Assembly: GCF_014898055.3 (NCBI RefSeq)
Contig: NW_023605083.1
Coordinates: 93,583,483-93,647,482 of the forward strand
Reading direction: 5' to 3'
DNA length: 64,000 bases
DNA from: Talpa occidentalis
Taxonomy: Eukaryota > Chordata > Mammalia > Eulipotyphla > Talpidae
Numbering within the stretch: position 1 is the stretch's first letter; every line of letters starts with the position of its first letter. Under the pieces are notes generated by a model, which worked only from the letters and a program-made list of their open reading frames with translations, was not told the DNA's origin and did not search any database. A program made the translations under genes and the position numbers. This document shows positions 41,957 to 53,685 of the stretch, in pieces.

Positions 41957-43560
41957 TCCCCCCGAGGGCAAAGGCACCCTAGAGCCTGTGAACCCCAACT
42001 GCTCGCCTAGCAGATGCTCCCTGCATTCCAAGCCTCAGCAATCTCTCTAGGAGTTCATGGGCCCATCCTTCCACTGGAAAAATCATATTACTCTGTTCAC
42101 ACTATGGCTTCCCTCTAGGATATGGAAAGTTACGATGCAGCTGTTTTAGACAGGAAACAATAGATTTAAGTCACAAAAACTAAATCGAATTGTTTTAGAC
42201 ACACACACATGACACGTAACGGAGGGGTGGCTATATTTATCAGCAGAGAACTTAGAAATTCTGGTGTGCATGGCCTTCAGGTACTAATGGATCCAGGTGC
42301 TCAAACAATGTTATCCCTGCTGTTTTATTTCACATTAACTTCATTCTCAAATATTCTTCTAATATCAGCAAAGATAACCATGGCCACTCCAGGTTTGTAG
42401 GCCAGGTTTAACAACCCCAGAGGGAATAAAAATCTTTCCCAAAGTGTACAGTGAAAGAGAAGCTAAGGTAATATGTCAATTCTCGGATCACTATGGTCAG
42501 GGAAAGTCCAGTCAAGTGGGGGTCATGTGTCTACCCTTAGAGTTCAGGGAAAGTTCCAGCAACCAAACCATTTGTTCTCTATGCACCATCAGATTGTCAA
42601 AGGCAAAGTGAGGTACAGAACAAAGAGGAAAAAAAAAACAGACAACAAACAACAGATATCTACTGCAGTAAATGTCCTCCTTGTTCCCTAACTTAAGCTT
42701 TATAACAGAACGCTACCATGTCACCCGGAAGGAAGGTCACACTGACTGAACTTGAGCTTCCTGCAGGCTCACATTCCCACACATTTCAGCCCATGGCTCA
42801 ACAGTCAACCTCACCAGATCTCAATCATTCCACTCTGTGATGAGTACTACATGTAAATCAAAGACATCCTCCTGTTCTAGCCAAAAACTCGTAGTGATAG
42901 ACGAGAGAGCCAAAGACAAAATGTCAGTTTGTCAACCTGCCTTGTGAAGCGCCTGCCCAGCATTCTAGCAAAATCCCTTCTCAGGTTTGCACCCCAAAGG
43001 CGCTAACACCCCCAGGCACAAGCCAGCTCTGTGAGAGGCAACAGGGAGCAGTGACTTGGCCAAGGTCCATCCCTGCTCTGGCAGCCGGACCCGGGGAAGC
43101 GGGAGCTGCCCAGTGTTAGAATCACACAGTCTGTGCTCAAAAGGGTGGGCGGACTTGTTTTAGGAGGGAGAAGTCCTAAGAATCCTCTCTCTCTAGCAGG
43201 GGGCTGCATATTTTGTGAATGGTGTGAATGCTCCTGGCTGTCACTTCCTGAATTTATTTGAAGAACTTAATTTAGCCTTCAAGTTTTCCAGTATGCCCCT
43301 CTCACTCACTCTGAGAAGCATGCTGGGGGAGTTCCTATCTTCTCACTTTTTTAAAGGAAAAAAAAAAAAAAAAAAACCAAAAACCTCTCAAGGAATTGCA
43401 AAGGTCCCATATGCTCCAAGGGTCATTTTTTAAAAAGGCCCATCTTTTTCATGTCGTTGTCACTGTCACACTGCTTTCCCAGCTAGGTATAAAGGGAGAC
43501 AAGCAGAGTCATACCTGATCAATCCATATTTTATTGCAAATTCACAATTTGTTATAATAG
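41957..43560. other. Unannotated stretch
   Basis: No gene recognised. Poly-A run at 43359-43376. Short (CA)n near 42199-42208. Otherwise unique-looking sequence. Confidence 0.35.
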
Positions 43561-43569
43561 AAGCTTTTA

Positions 43570-43917
43570 GTTTTATGAAAAATGTTTTAGAATGCTAAGT
43601 GAAATAAATCCATCACAAAAGGAGAAATGCCATGTGATTCAACTCATAGGAGGTCCCCAGAGTAGTTCTTTATAGAAACAGAAAGGACAATGGTGATTTT
43701 CAGGGGCTTGGGGGAGGAGGAAGGGTGGAGAATTATTGTTGAATGGGGACAGAGTTCCAGTTCCGCAAGGAGAACATGTTCTGGAGATGGGCTGTGGTGG
43801 CTGCAGGCAACATGAATGTATGAATGCCACCAAGCTGTACACTTCAAAAAGGCTAAAATGGTAAATTTTCTGTTATGTATCTGTCCCTTACCATACCATC
43901 ATTTTTAAAAATAAATA
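43570..43917 (+). mobile_element. Old LINE-1 (L1M) 3' end
   Basis: 'ttagaatgctaagtgaaata', 'gtagttctttatagaaacag', 'ggacaatggtgattttcagg', 'aagctgtacacttcaaaaag' and 'gctaaaatggtaaattttct' is the familiar L1M 3' UTR. A SINE inserted directly after it. Confidence 0.85.
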
Positions 43918-44228
43918 ATGAAAAATGGAGGGCCTCCCTGGTGGCACAAGGGGTTAAGTCTCAGCACTATGAAGCTGTCCGCAGCCTCTGCAGCATGAGT
44001 TCAGTCCCCAGCCAGGGAGCTAACCCAATTGGCACAGCAGACCTCTCCTGACTTGCCCGCTGCTCCCCTCAGCAGTGTATTTCAGTTGATCTGCCTGGTC
44101 TGCTCCCCACTCTGTCTCTGGTGAATCTTCTCACCACCCTTCCAAGCTCTGGCCTACACCCCCCAGCTCTTGTATGCATAAATAAATAAATCAAATCTTA
44201 AAAAATAAATAAATCATGAAAAATGGAG
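43918..44228 (+). mobile_element. SINE, subfamily A, TSD 'atgaaaaatggag'
   Basis: The body is 43931-44215, between perfect 13-bp direct repeats at 43918-43930 and 44216-44228. The head 'ggcctccctggtggcacaag' and tail 'cttgtatgcataaataaata' are intact. Confidence 0.93.
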
Positions 44229-44569
44229 AAGAAACCAGTTTTAGATAGGGAAACATATATGACGTTTAAAGAATGAAATGGATCTAGGTGTGAAAATGCT
44301 CTGGAGAGGAAAATGCAGATTGCAACAAAGCTGAAAGAAATAAAACATCTTTCTGACACATTTTATCAATACTTAGCACCTGCTAAATGTTAATTGTTTT
44401 TTTTCTCTCTGACATCTTTCTTCAATCCTTCAAACTCAGTGTAGGAACACGGCTGCCCGTGGCGAGCTGACCAGCCCTCGACTGGGCACCTCCCTCACGG
44501 TCCCACACCCTCAGCACGCCCTGGACCTGCCCCATGTCCCATGTCACTGGTTTTGACTGATGCCGGAGC
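44229..44569. other. Unannotated stretch
   Basis: The first half may be more L1M 3' UTR ('ctggagaggaaaatgcagat'). The second half, near 44450-44530, is CpG-richer than its surroundings but short. Confidence 0.35.
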
Positions 44570-44790
44570 TCACATTGATTTAGCACAGATCTGGGACCCT
44601 GCTTTCTAGCTAGGTGTGCTTAGGCAGGTAACTCCATGCCTCATCTGTCACATGAGCAAATTAAAAGCACTTATCTCAGAGCATACAGGTGACACCAGAG
44701 AATGCAGGTAAAGAGCTCGCAGAGCCCACCAGTTGGCACAAAGCAAGTTCTTGGGATATGATGAATGTCATTAGCAATGATCCACAGCCC
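44570..44790 (+). repeat. MIR SINE
   Basis: 'cagatctgggaccctgcttt', 'cttaggcaggtaactccatg' and 'cctcatctgtcacatgagca', then 'gttggcacaaagcaagttct', follow MIR order. Confidence 0.75.
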
Positions 44791-45456
44791 TGAAGTTTCA
44801 CACCTGCTGCTTATTGGAATGAGCTGGGAGCTTCATCTGGTCCAGCCTCATTAGCCTGGGCATCCGTGCTGTGATGATGTCCAATGTCCAGCCAGGATTA
44901 GACACGCAGTCCTGACTGGTCTTCTCTTGGGAAAGAAACTATCCTCAGATAGGTTTCACTTTCACGGCGGATGTACCAGGACACCGTCCTGCCTCTTCTA
45001 CAACACACTGCCCCAGGCCTGAGCCTTCTGGGGTCCCAGGGGCACCTTTGTTCTCACACAGAGTTCTTGTGGTACCAACATGGTTCCCATGCTGATCCCC
45101 ACGATCTCTTTACTCAGCAATGCATTTTACCCTCAAATCTACAGATTGCTTGTCAAGGGTGAAACTTGAGGCTGCGCGGTGGCTCTACTCCTGGACATAG
45201 GTCTCCAGGTGGACCGATCAGGCGTCCTTCCACCATCTCCTGTCCTGGGGGCCCCAGATACCCTGCTGTTCTTCAGGAAGGCCTCGGCCAGCTCAAATTG
45301 CTCCCAGGAACCCAGGACCACCAGTTCCTTTCCAGAAGTGGGGTACTCAGGGAGCCCCTTCATCTCACTCCCCAGGGACTTAAATTTTACAAGTGGGCAC
45401 CAGAGTTTGTACTACATCAAGTTTGGGGACTATCGCTTTTCCTTCCCTAACTTCCT
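44791..45456. other. Unannotated stretch
   Basis: The first 100 bp could be MER20-like ('agccctgaagtttcacacct'). Frames at 45139-45598 overlap on both strands and partly run into the SINE; no domain recognised. Confidence 0.35.
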
Positions 45457-45756
45457 TCCATTTGTGTTTTTTTTTTTTAAAGATTTATTTATTTATTTAT
45501 ACAAGAACAGGGGTACAGTCCAGATGCGCAGGAGGATGAGAGGATTCATCAGAGAGAGCGAGGAACAGAACAGGCAGACTGACGAAATACACAGCTGAGG
45601 GGTGCAGCAGTGGGCATGACAGGAGAGGTCTGCGGCGCCATGTGGGACCCTCACCGGCAGGCCGGGATCGAACAGGTGCTGCAGAGGTTGCGGACAGCTT
45701 CACAGCGCTGTGCTCAACTGCTTGCGCCACCAGGGGAGGCCCTCCATTTGTGTTTT
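45457..45756 (-). mobile_element. SINE, intermediate (B-like), antisense, TSD 'tccatttgtgtttt'
   Basis: The body is about 45471-45742, bounded by the 14-bp direct repeat at 45457-45470 and 45743-45756. On the minus strand it has the B-type 'gagggtcccacatggcgccg' and a TAAATAAATAAATAAA tail, but A-type 'ttcttgtataaataaataa' text, so it sits between the two subfamilies. Confidence 0.92.
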
Positions 45757-47379
45757 AATGAAATATTTACTGGTGCTTCTCTACTCGAATGTATTGTGTT
45801 TGTCCAGTTACAAAATTCATGTTATTGAAAAGAAACCGGGGCGGGCTCACTGCAGAAAGCCCAAAGAAACAACTGCACATCCCCATAATTCTATTGCCCA
45901 GCAGTAACTATCTCAGCATTGCAGTGAATTCTTCCAGACTCTCCTTTAACACCACATCTTTTTTCTACACAAATTTGGAATTTCCTTGTACATATTTTCT
46001 AGCCTGTTTTGGGGTTTTTTTTTTGTTTGTTTGTTTGTTTGTTTGTTTAAGAGATGTAAGTTAATTTTTTAAATTAGCTTTGTTTATTCTGCTGTCAGTG
46101 AAAGCATAGGATGATAAGAATAACTTCATTTGAAAAGCCTTACCTGAAGAAAAAAGACCAGCACATTAAGGAAGCCAGGACCCAGCCCCCCCCCCATTCA
46201 TTATGTCCTGCAGCAGTCCCTGGGGCACAGCGAACCCTGAAGTCCCCTTAGGGTGGCTCTCATTCACTACTGCAGGCCTAAGGACAGGGGCCCCCTCCAC
46301 TCTTCACTCTGACATTTCCTTCTGTGCCACTTTAGACAGTTATTTCACCTTTTCTAAACTTCAATCTTCTCATGTGAGAGCAGGGCATGAAAAACAGACC
46401 TGTCTACTGTGGTCGATGTGGAAACTAAGGAGAGATATGCCCCAGGCCTGTCATGGAGCCTGCGGTGAGCTGGTCTTCAGAGGATGTCAGTTGCCTTCCC
46501 TTTCTCTCCCTCTCATTTCTAAGATCTCAGCCTGTTTAGAGGTTTGTTGGCCATATCACCTGAAGTGTTCTTCTGCTACTCCTGAGAAAGAGTCATCAAA
46601 CTTGAGCATGGTGTAAAAGTTATTGAGTTAATTAGGTAAGACCTAAGATATTTTTGTGGTACAAGAAACCAACTCTGCCCTCCCACTGCAGCTGTGTAAT
46701 CTAATCCATACATTACGTGTGTGTTTAAAATTAATCATTAAAAAAAAGTGCTTCTCTCGACACCACATGAAAAAGTGAGACAGTATTTCTTTCCCCAAAA
46801 CCGTTCGTGGGTGAGACTGCCAGTGAGGCCTGGGTAGGGTTTTGAGAAGTGTAGACATAGAATTGAGCCATGCTATCATGTTTCTATCTGTACTGAAAGG
46901 ACGCTGACCACACGAGAAAACACACATCCCAGCTGCAACTGCCTGCCTCATGCCTCGTATTTCTTGGGGTATGCCTAGAGCCCTTTAGAGGTATCTAATC
47001 CCTGAGTGCTCCCAAGGCCCCAGTGACTCTCTGGCTGCCTTCTCAGAGCCTAATCAGAGCTTGTTCTGTTCTGATTTTCCTCCCACCCCTTGGCTGAACC
47101 TTTGCGGTTGGCTCCTCTTCACCCCCTTTGGGTTGCCTTTAGGCCTGTCCTGGACCTCTTCTATATCCACCCCACTGTCTGGATGATTTTATCCAACATG
47201 GCGGCTCAAAGACCCCCCTATACCACAATGACTTCAAAATTATAATTGCAGCACAAACTTCTCTCCTTACCCCAAGCATCATGTATCCAAATGCCTACTC
47301 TATATCATTGCTTGAACATACAGAAAGCTCAAACTTAAAACATGTTCCAAAGAAACTGTTAATCTTCTCTCAAAACCCA
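45757..47379. other. Mostly unannotated; contains a (GTTT)n run
   Basis: 45880-45990 resembles an old L1/L2 fragment ('cagcattgcagtgaattctt', 'ccagactctcctttaac'). 46018-46049 is T-run plus (GTTT)6. 46320-46400 could be MIR ('gacagttatttcaccttttc'). No gene recognised. Confidence 0.35.
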
Positions 47380-48515
47380 CTTCAATCTAATCCTTTCCCT
47401 CTCACTTAACACCACCCCTTCCTTCTGGCTGTTTAAGCCAAAAACCTTAGAACCATCTTCAAGTTCTCTCTCAAACTGTATACATCCAGTCTGTCACTAA
47501 ATGCCATTGTTTTTACCTTTGAACTATATCCAAAATCCAACTGTTTCAACCACATAAACATCTATTACCTTGGTCAAAGACACCATCATCTTCACTTGCA
47601 TTACTGTATTAACCTCTTTATTCCCTCCTTCCATCCTTGCTCCCATCCCCATATGCAACCCCACATCCATTCTTCACAAAGAGAGAATGATTCTTATAAA
47701 TGTAATTAAGTCAGGTCACATGAATCTTCTACTCAAGGAACCCTCCAAAGGATCCCCTAGGCACTCAAAGTAAAAGTCAGGGGCCTCCCCGGTGGCGCAG
47801 CGTTTGAGAGCTGGGCTGTGAAGCTGCCCGCAGCCTGTGCAGCACTGGTTCGATCCCGGCCCCTGGCGTGGGTCCCACAGACCTCTCCTGCCATGCCCGC
47901 TGCTCCCCTCAGCAGTGTATTTCGCCAGTCTGCCTGTTTTGCTCCCTGTTCTGGCTCTGGTGAATTCTCTCACCCTCCCATGCTTCTGACTGTACCCAGT
48001 GCTTGTATAAATAAATAAATATTTTTTAAAAAAAAGTAAAAGTCAGATCCTCACACAGCTCTCTAAGGTCCTCACATGTTGAGCCCTAACCATCCCTCAC
48101 TCCAGTCACCTATCTGCCCCAACATATTCTCCACCCTACACACACACTCACTTTGCACCAGCCACACTAACCTTGCTGCTGCTCCTGAATGCTCTAGGCA
48201 TGTTCAGGCCACAGGGCCTTTGCACTTGCTCTCCCTTTTGCATTCTGGCCAGAATGCTCTTCTCCCAGAAGACTACAAATTTGTCCTCACATATATTTCA
48301 GGACTTTTCTCATATGTCCTCTCCTTTCCTGCCCATCCCATTTAAAATTAAAATCTTCTAAATCACTCCAACGTTTACTTAGTTTCGTTTACTTGCCTGT
48401 TACCCTCAACTAGAATGTAAACTCTATGAGGGCAGGGGTTTCTCTTTGTTTACCACCATCTCCAGCTTTCATGCTGTAGGGTATTTCTTCAGTAAATGAA
48501 ATATTTCTGATCTTA
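47380..48515 (+). repeat. LINE-2-type 3' region, split by a SINE
   Basis: Left part: 'ctgtcactaaatgccattgt', 'atccaaaatccaactgtttc' and 'aagtcaggtcacatgaatct'. Right part: 'accttgctgctgctcctgaa', 'cagggcctttgcacttgctc', 'attctggccagaatgctctt', 'ctagaatgtaaactctatga' and 'gggcaggggtttctctttgt'. This is classical L2 3' text. Confidence 0.82.
47767..48046 (+). mobile_element. SINE, subfamily B, nested in L2, TSD 'aaagtaaaagtcag'
   Basis: The body is 47781-48032, with perfect 14-bp direct repeats at 47767-47780 and 48033-48046. B markers are present ('gagagctgggctgtgaagct', 'acccagtgcttgtataaata'). A short deletion removes 'catggcgcg' after 'gggtccca' relative to 39477-39738. Confidence 0.94.
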
Positions 48516-49371
48516 TTAATGTGCCAAAATGTTCCAATATGAAGGAAGTACCCTTTGAATCTTATTTCTTATAGCCAGAAGTTCAGTCACCTCAACAAAG
48601 TTCTCTAAGCTTAAAAATACCATCCTTTCCCAACACATACACACAATGCCACCAGAGAGCTCTGAACAACTCAGACATTAGTGGGTACTCACTGTGGTTA
48701 AGCCAGCAAGTACCACTAATGCCATCTGTCTTCTAAGCTCAGCAATTTGTGGAAGGCCCAGCCAAGGGTGAAAGCTCTTCCTAACTGTCAGACACCTATC
48801 TTTCTCTCCATGGCTTTACCTGAGCCACCAAAAATCTAGACTCTGTCAAGCTCTGAGCTCCATTTGTGGAAAACACTAAAATTTCCTTCGTTTTTTGAAT
48901 CAGAATCTTTTCCTCTTCAAATTTGGAAGAAAACCAGAGGTGTTAAAACCGAACATCTTGACTGAATTTCCTCTGGGCAAGCTCACTCCAACACAGCCAT
49001 CCCTCTGCCAGACCCAGTCAGAGTCTGACTTCACAGTGACTTGGTTCAACACAGAGCCCCACCAGTAACCCGGAACCTAATTCCAGGCTGCAACATCGCT
49101 CAGAGCTGGCTCTGCGCCTGTTACCAAGAATGATAAATCAGACCCTCTGGTAGCAAATGAGGAACACACCAATCTAGCAGGAAATTGGCTTCCCTTGAAG
49201 CTTCTCTGAAGTTTGTTGACAAAAGAGGAATCTATACTGATTGAGTAAAAGGGAAAAGCCATTGGCAACTTCTACATAAGTTTTTCTGGACTTGAAAATT
49301 CTGAGATGCTAGAAAAAAATCTCCAAAATAAATGAGGTCTAACTACACAAGGACTCATTTCCTGTCTTCCT
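48516..49371. other. Unannotated stretch
   Basis: No gene or clear repeat. Confidence 0.35.
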
Positions 49372-49676
49372 AAATAAATGCCACTACAGGGCCTCCCTGG
49401 CGGTGCAAGGGGTTAAGCACAGCACTAGGAAGCTGTTCGAAGCTGCTGCAGCATGAGTATGATCCCCGGCCAGGGAGCTACCCACACGGTGCAGCAGACC
49501 TCTCCTGACTAGCCCGCTGCCCACCCTGAGCAGTCTATTTCAGTAGATCTGCCTGTTCTGTTTCCCAGTCGGTCTCTGGTAAATCCTCTCATCCCCCACA
49601 CCTTTGGCCTGTACTCCAGTTCTTATATGCATAAATAAATAAATCTTTTAAAAATAAATAAATAAATGCCCCTACA
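49372..49676 (+). mobile_element. SINE, subfamily A, 17-bp TSD with one mismatch
   Basis: The body is 49389-49659. Flanks 'aaataaatgccactaca' and 'aaataaatgcccctaca' differ by one base. The head 'ggcctccctggcggtgcaag' and B-box area 'gtatgatccccggccaggga' are well kept. Confidence 0.92.
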
Positions 49677-49719
49677 TGGTTCTCCTTTGATGCAAAATCC
49701 CTACAAGGGAGAGGGAAAC

Positions 49720-49905
49720 AGTGGAGATCATTGGTTCTAAGCAGGGAGCCAAGCAGCACCTCTGGCTGGCTGTGTGTCCCAGGCAAATTCTTAACCTCTC
49801 TGGGCCTTAAATTCCCTAGAGAAAGGGAGTCTACTTTGCCATACAGTTGAGAAGATAAATGAGAAATCCAGTGTGAAAGCCTTTTGTAATGATTACGGAC
49901 TAAGG
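49720..49905 (+). repeat. MIR SINE
   Basis: 'gtgtgtcccaggcaaattct' followed by 'taacctctctgggccttaaa' and 'ttccctagagaaagggagt', then 'gataaatgagaaatcc'. MIR core is clear. Confidence 0.8.
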
Positions 49906-50399
49906 AAATGAAGTTGTTAACACATATATTCCAACATTATTTATGCCTAGAACTATGAGCAAACACAGTGAGCAAGCAAGACGGGAGAAACAAAAGATGA
50001 TGACTGCCTTCAAGAAGCTTAAACTTTGGGTGGGAAAACTGAGAACGATGGTAATACTCACAGAACAACATACCAAGAAAAGCACATGCCTCCATCTGCT
50101 GCTTCCTCTAAGTGTCCTTGGGTCTGCTTGTTTGGATTCTAATATCTGCCTAAGTATCCATCAATTTGGCAAATTCCTGGACTGCAAAAGGCCTCCCAGC
50201 TGTCTGTAAACTAAGTCTCTAAATTCAAGCCAGATGGAGTGGCAGGGCCACTGCATACCACATCCTCCCCACGCAGGTCTAGCCACGGCTGACTGCACCC
50301 CATCAACACCCACTGCTGCCACAAGCCCTGCTGCTCGGCCATCCCACTGCCCCACACAACATCCCATCGTCTGTCCACCCCCAATATTTTGCCATACTA
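49906..50399. other. Unannotated stretch
   Basis: 49925-50070 is L2-like ('gcctagaactatgagcaaac', 'actgccttcaagaagcttaa'). The rest is unrecognised, with CpG-poor, C-rich sequence at 50240-50380. Confidence 0.35.
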
Positions 50400-50409
50400 A
50401 GTCTCCAGG

Positions 50410-50545
50410 CCAGCTGAAGAAAGAGGAAAGGAGAAGAAAAGAAAAAGGAATTCAAACACATAAATTAGCAAAAGGAGAAAAGAGGAAGCAGAGGAAAAAA
50501 CAGAAAGTGAGAAAAATCAAAGGAAAAACAAGGAACAGAAATAAC
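50410..50545. repeat. Purine-rich (GA/AAAG) low-complexity tract
   Basis: Almost pure A/G on the plus strand for about 130 bp, with motifs GGAAAGGAG, AGAAAAGAAAAAGG and GAAAAAACAG. It creates a Lys/Arg-rich open frame (50234-50587) that I do not believe is coding. Confidence 0.8.
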
Positions 50546-50844
50546 AATCATTTGACATCTGTCTTTCTGGCTTATGAAGGGCTTTAACTTACTTCTGTGA
50601 CTTGTGCCTCATATAATGCTGTGCAGGGCTGAGTAAAGAAGGCAGAAGATTTTATATCCATTTTGGAAATGAGTAAATCGAGGTTTGACAAAATCTCACA
50701 GGTGGAACAAGAGGGTAGGACTGTTATATGGCCCTGCCTTCTCATTCCCCAAGCGTTTTTCCACTACCAGTACCCATGTAGTCTCAATCTAAGACTACAG
50801 TCAGCACTTAGAGACAGAACTCAACCCATAAAAAGAAGTACATG

Positions 50845-51315
50845 GTACTATTCATAACAGCCAGAATGGAGAAATAATGCAAATGCCATCAACTGATAAA
50901 CGGATAAGCCAGTATGGTGCATCCATACAATGGAATATTATTCAGCCACAAAAAGGAATAAAGCCATGATACACACTACAATATGGATGAACTATGAAGA
51001 CATCATGTTAAATGAAAGAAACTAGACACAAAAGGTCATGTATTGTGTGATCTCATTTCTGTGAAATGCCTAAAATAGGCCAACCCATAGTAACAGATAA
51101 CACATTAGTGATTGCCAAGTGCTGGGGGACTTGTGGGGAGGAGTAACAGTTTAATGGATATAGGGCTTCTTTTGGAGTAATGAAAGGTTCTGGAACTGGA
51201 CAGTGGTGATGGTGGCACATCGTTGTAAATATACTAAATGTCACTGATTGTTCACTTTGAAATGGTTAAAATGGTGAATTTTATGTTCTGTGGGTTTTAC
51301 CATAATTTTAAAAGG
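50845..51315 (+). mobile_element. Old LINE-1 (L1M) 3' end
   Basis: 'ttcataacagccagaatgga', 'acaatggaatattattcagc', 'caatatggatgaactatgaa' and 'gatctcatttctgtgaaatg', then 'tcactttgaaatggttaaaa' and 'tggtgaattttatgttctgt'. Legible over the whole ORF2 end and 3' UTR. Confidence 0.92.
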
Positions 51316-52369
51316 CAGGAAGCGATGGAGGGGAAAACTGGATGCAGAGTAGGGAGAATGTGAAGTAGTCAAAGATTCTCAGAGAAGTCATGAGTTTCCT
51401 CAAATCGGGGACCCTCTGCATGTGGAGACCAGGAAGTCGTGCACGTAACAGGAGACCTCGCCTCTTACACTGAAGAGGTAGGAAGATGCCTTAGTCAAGG
51501 GTTACAGACAAAAAAGGAACCACCAGCAGGAACTCAGAAAGAAAATACAGCAGTGAGGGAAGGGAGAAAGAGACTAGGGGGGGTGGGGGCTGACATACAT
51601 GCAAAAGATCAGCTAATCCCACCAGGAAATGCTTAGCATTTACTTATCTGTCCATTACATTGACTGAATCATTCATTCCCCAAACATGAATAAGTCCCTA
51701 GCCCTGGGCCAGGCACTGTCATTGGTATCAGAGACACAGCAGCTCCCAATCCCTGGCCTCACGGAGTTAAGCCCCTGCAAGAGAACCACATTCAAACTTA
51801 TTGCTAGTGTGACCTCATTTTAATATAATCTGTCACTCCATTCAGCAAATGTAAACAAAAACTAATAAGTGAACCTTTCTTCTCTAATTTTTAACCCAGT
51901 TTAATCACATTTGGGGGCTGAGTAGAGATTAGAGAGATGTACTGGACACCGCTGTAGAAACAATAGTAAGTCACCTCACAGGGTGAGCTCTAAGCAGAGG
52001 CCTTGATGTGGAAAACCAGCTATTTTAATTAAAAGTTCTGGGATTAGGCCCAGAGTGAGGAATTTGACTTCAGGCCCTTGCTTCAGACAGAATTCATGCA
52101 AAAGCATGCACCGATGCCTACATGGAGCTGCACCTGCGTTTGGTCCCAGGGCCCCTGCAGTGAACAAGCCAGACAACAGAGCTCCATCCTTGGGGGCTGT
52201 GTTCTGATGAGATGCACAACCAGAGCACATATGGTGTGTTAGCCAGGGACAAGTGTTTAGGGAAAATATGGAGACAAGCATGGTGTCCCTGCTTTGTTGA
52301 AGGTTTCAATCCTACACTGAAATACATACATATGTCAAATCCAATTAAGGGCCTTGTTTGAGTTTGTTC
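51316..52369. other. Mostly unannotated; L2-like patch 51665-51790
   Basis: The patch reads 'gccctgggccaggcactgtc' followed by 'ctggcctcacggagttaagc', an L2 signature. 51900-52070 has MER20-like text ('ctgggattaggcccagagtg', 'aggaatttgacttcaggccc'). No gene. Confidence 0.4.
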
Positions 52370-53015
52370 TCAACAACAATGGGCCACAGGCTGGGATTGA
52401 ACAATAGAAATTTGTTGTCTCAAAGTTCTGGAGACTGGAGTCCAAGATCAAGGTGTCAGCAGGGCTGGCTTCTCCTGAGGCTTCCCTCCTTGTCTACTGC
52501 TAATCTCCCCGAGGCCCCACTTGGGCTTCCCTTTGCATTGGTCCATGTCCATGTCCTAATCTCTTCTTATAAAAACACCAGTTCTGGACCTCCCTGGTGG
52601 CACAAGGTGTTAGGATGCAACCTAGGAAGCTATCCATAGCCACTGCATCACGAGTTCCATCCCTGGCCAGGGAGCTGCCCACATGGTACAGCAGACCTCT
52701 CCTGTCGCACCTGCTGCTCCCCTCAGCAGTGTATTTCAGTTAGTCTGCCTGTTCTGTTCCCCACTCTGTCGCTGGTGAATCCTCTCACCCCCCACATCTG
52801 TGGCCTGTACCCCAGTTCTTGTATGCATAAATAAATAAATCTTAAAAAAAAAAAAAAAACACCAGTTCTGTTGGGAAGACTTTAGTGACATCATTTTATC
52901 TTACCTCATTAAAGATCCTATTTCCAAATATGGCCATATCCATATTCATATTCAACATATGAATTTGGGGGGGGATGGACAGATATCATTCAGCCCATTA
53001 CAGGCCCTGGATGCT
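52370..53015 (-). mobile_element. MLT1-type LTR, antisense, split by a SINE
   Basis: The reverse complement of a MaLR LTR. Left: 'agaaatttgttgtctcaaag' followed by 'ttctggagactggagtccaa' and 'gatcaaggtgtcagcagggc', then 'atgtcctaatctcttcttat'. Right: 'ttagtgacatcattttatct', 'taaagatcctatttccaaat' and 'ttcaacatatgaatttgggg'. Good match to MLT1 in order; no coding sequence. Confidence 0.88.
52571..52870 (+). mobile_element. SINE, subfamily A, nested in MLT1, TSD 'aaaaacaccagttctg'
   Basis: The body is 52587-52854, with perfect 16-bp direct repeats at 52571-52586 and 52855-52870; the duplicated bases are MLT1 sequence. It ends in a long A-run. Orientation is opposite to the LTR. Confidence 0.94.
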
Positions 53016-53504
53016 CCCATCACTCCAGGTTGCCTCTTAGGGCCCCTCACTGCACGGGGAGCATCTTCCTGGTCACTCTCCTGGTTCCTCATGGACAACA
53101 GCATGCCCTCTGATCAAGGGGCCAGTGAGTTGTGGCAGTAGGGCTCATCTTAGCTACATGCCCAGGGCCTAGAACATACTGGTGCCAAGGAGAATCTCTA
53201 ACAAAGGCTACAGTCAAGGATAATGGTAGTGTTTGGACTAACAGAACTCTTGCTTGTCTGGGACAAGAATGTCCACAATTTTCCTAGTCATCTGAACAGG
53301 AGACAAGGAAGTCTCAAGATGTAGCTTCAGGTGCAAGTTCAAAGTCCTGTGGATGACTACAGCAGAGAGTTGAGATAGGCTGCCAGGACAGTCGGCTTTG
53401 GGTTCATGAGAGCCAGGACCTTCCCCCACTTTCTGCACAGCCTCTCATAACAGACCTTGCACTCACCATCAGGTCACCCCTGAATTTTACAGCACATTCA
53501 GATC
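53016..53504. other. Unannotated stretch
   Basis: Nothing recognised. Confidence 0.35.
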
Positions 53505-53685
53505 ACATCACTGTCATCTTCCAGTTAACCTAAGAGGCAGCAGAGTGGGCGTCACCTCCCTTTTGGACAGATGAAGAAACTGAAGGTCAGAGATTTTTAA
53601 GTGAATTTTGTAAAGTCAAAGAGCCAAGTGGGGTAGGGAGCCCTACAATTAGAAACCCGGGCTCCCAGAGCTGTGCACAAAATCC
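53505..53685 (-). repeat. MIR SINE, antisense
   Basis: 'cctcccttttggacagatga' followed by 'agaaactgaaggtcagagat', then 'caaagagccaagtggggtag' and 'gaaacccgggctcccagagc'. Clear reversed MIR. Confidence 0.82.
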
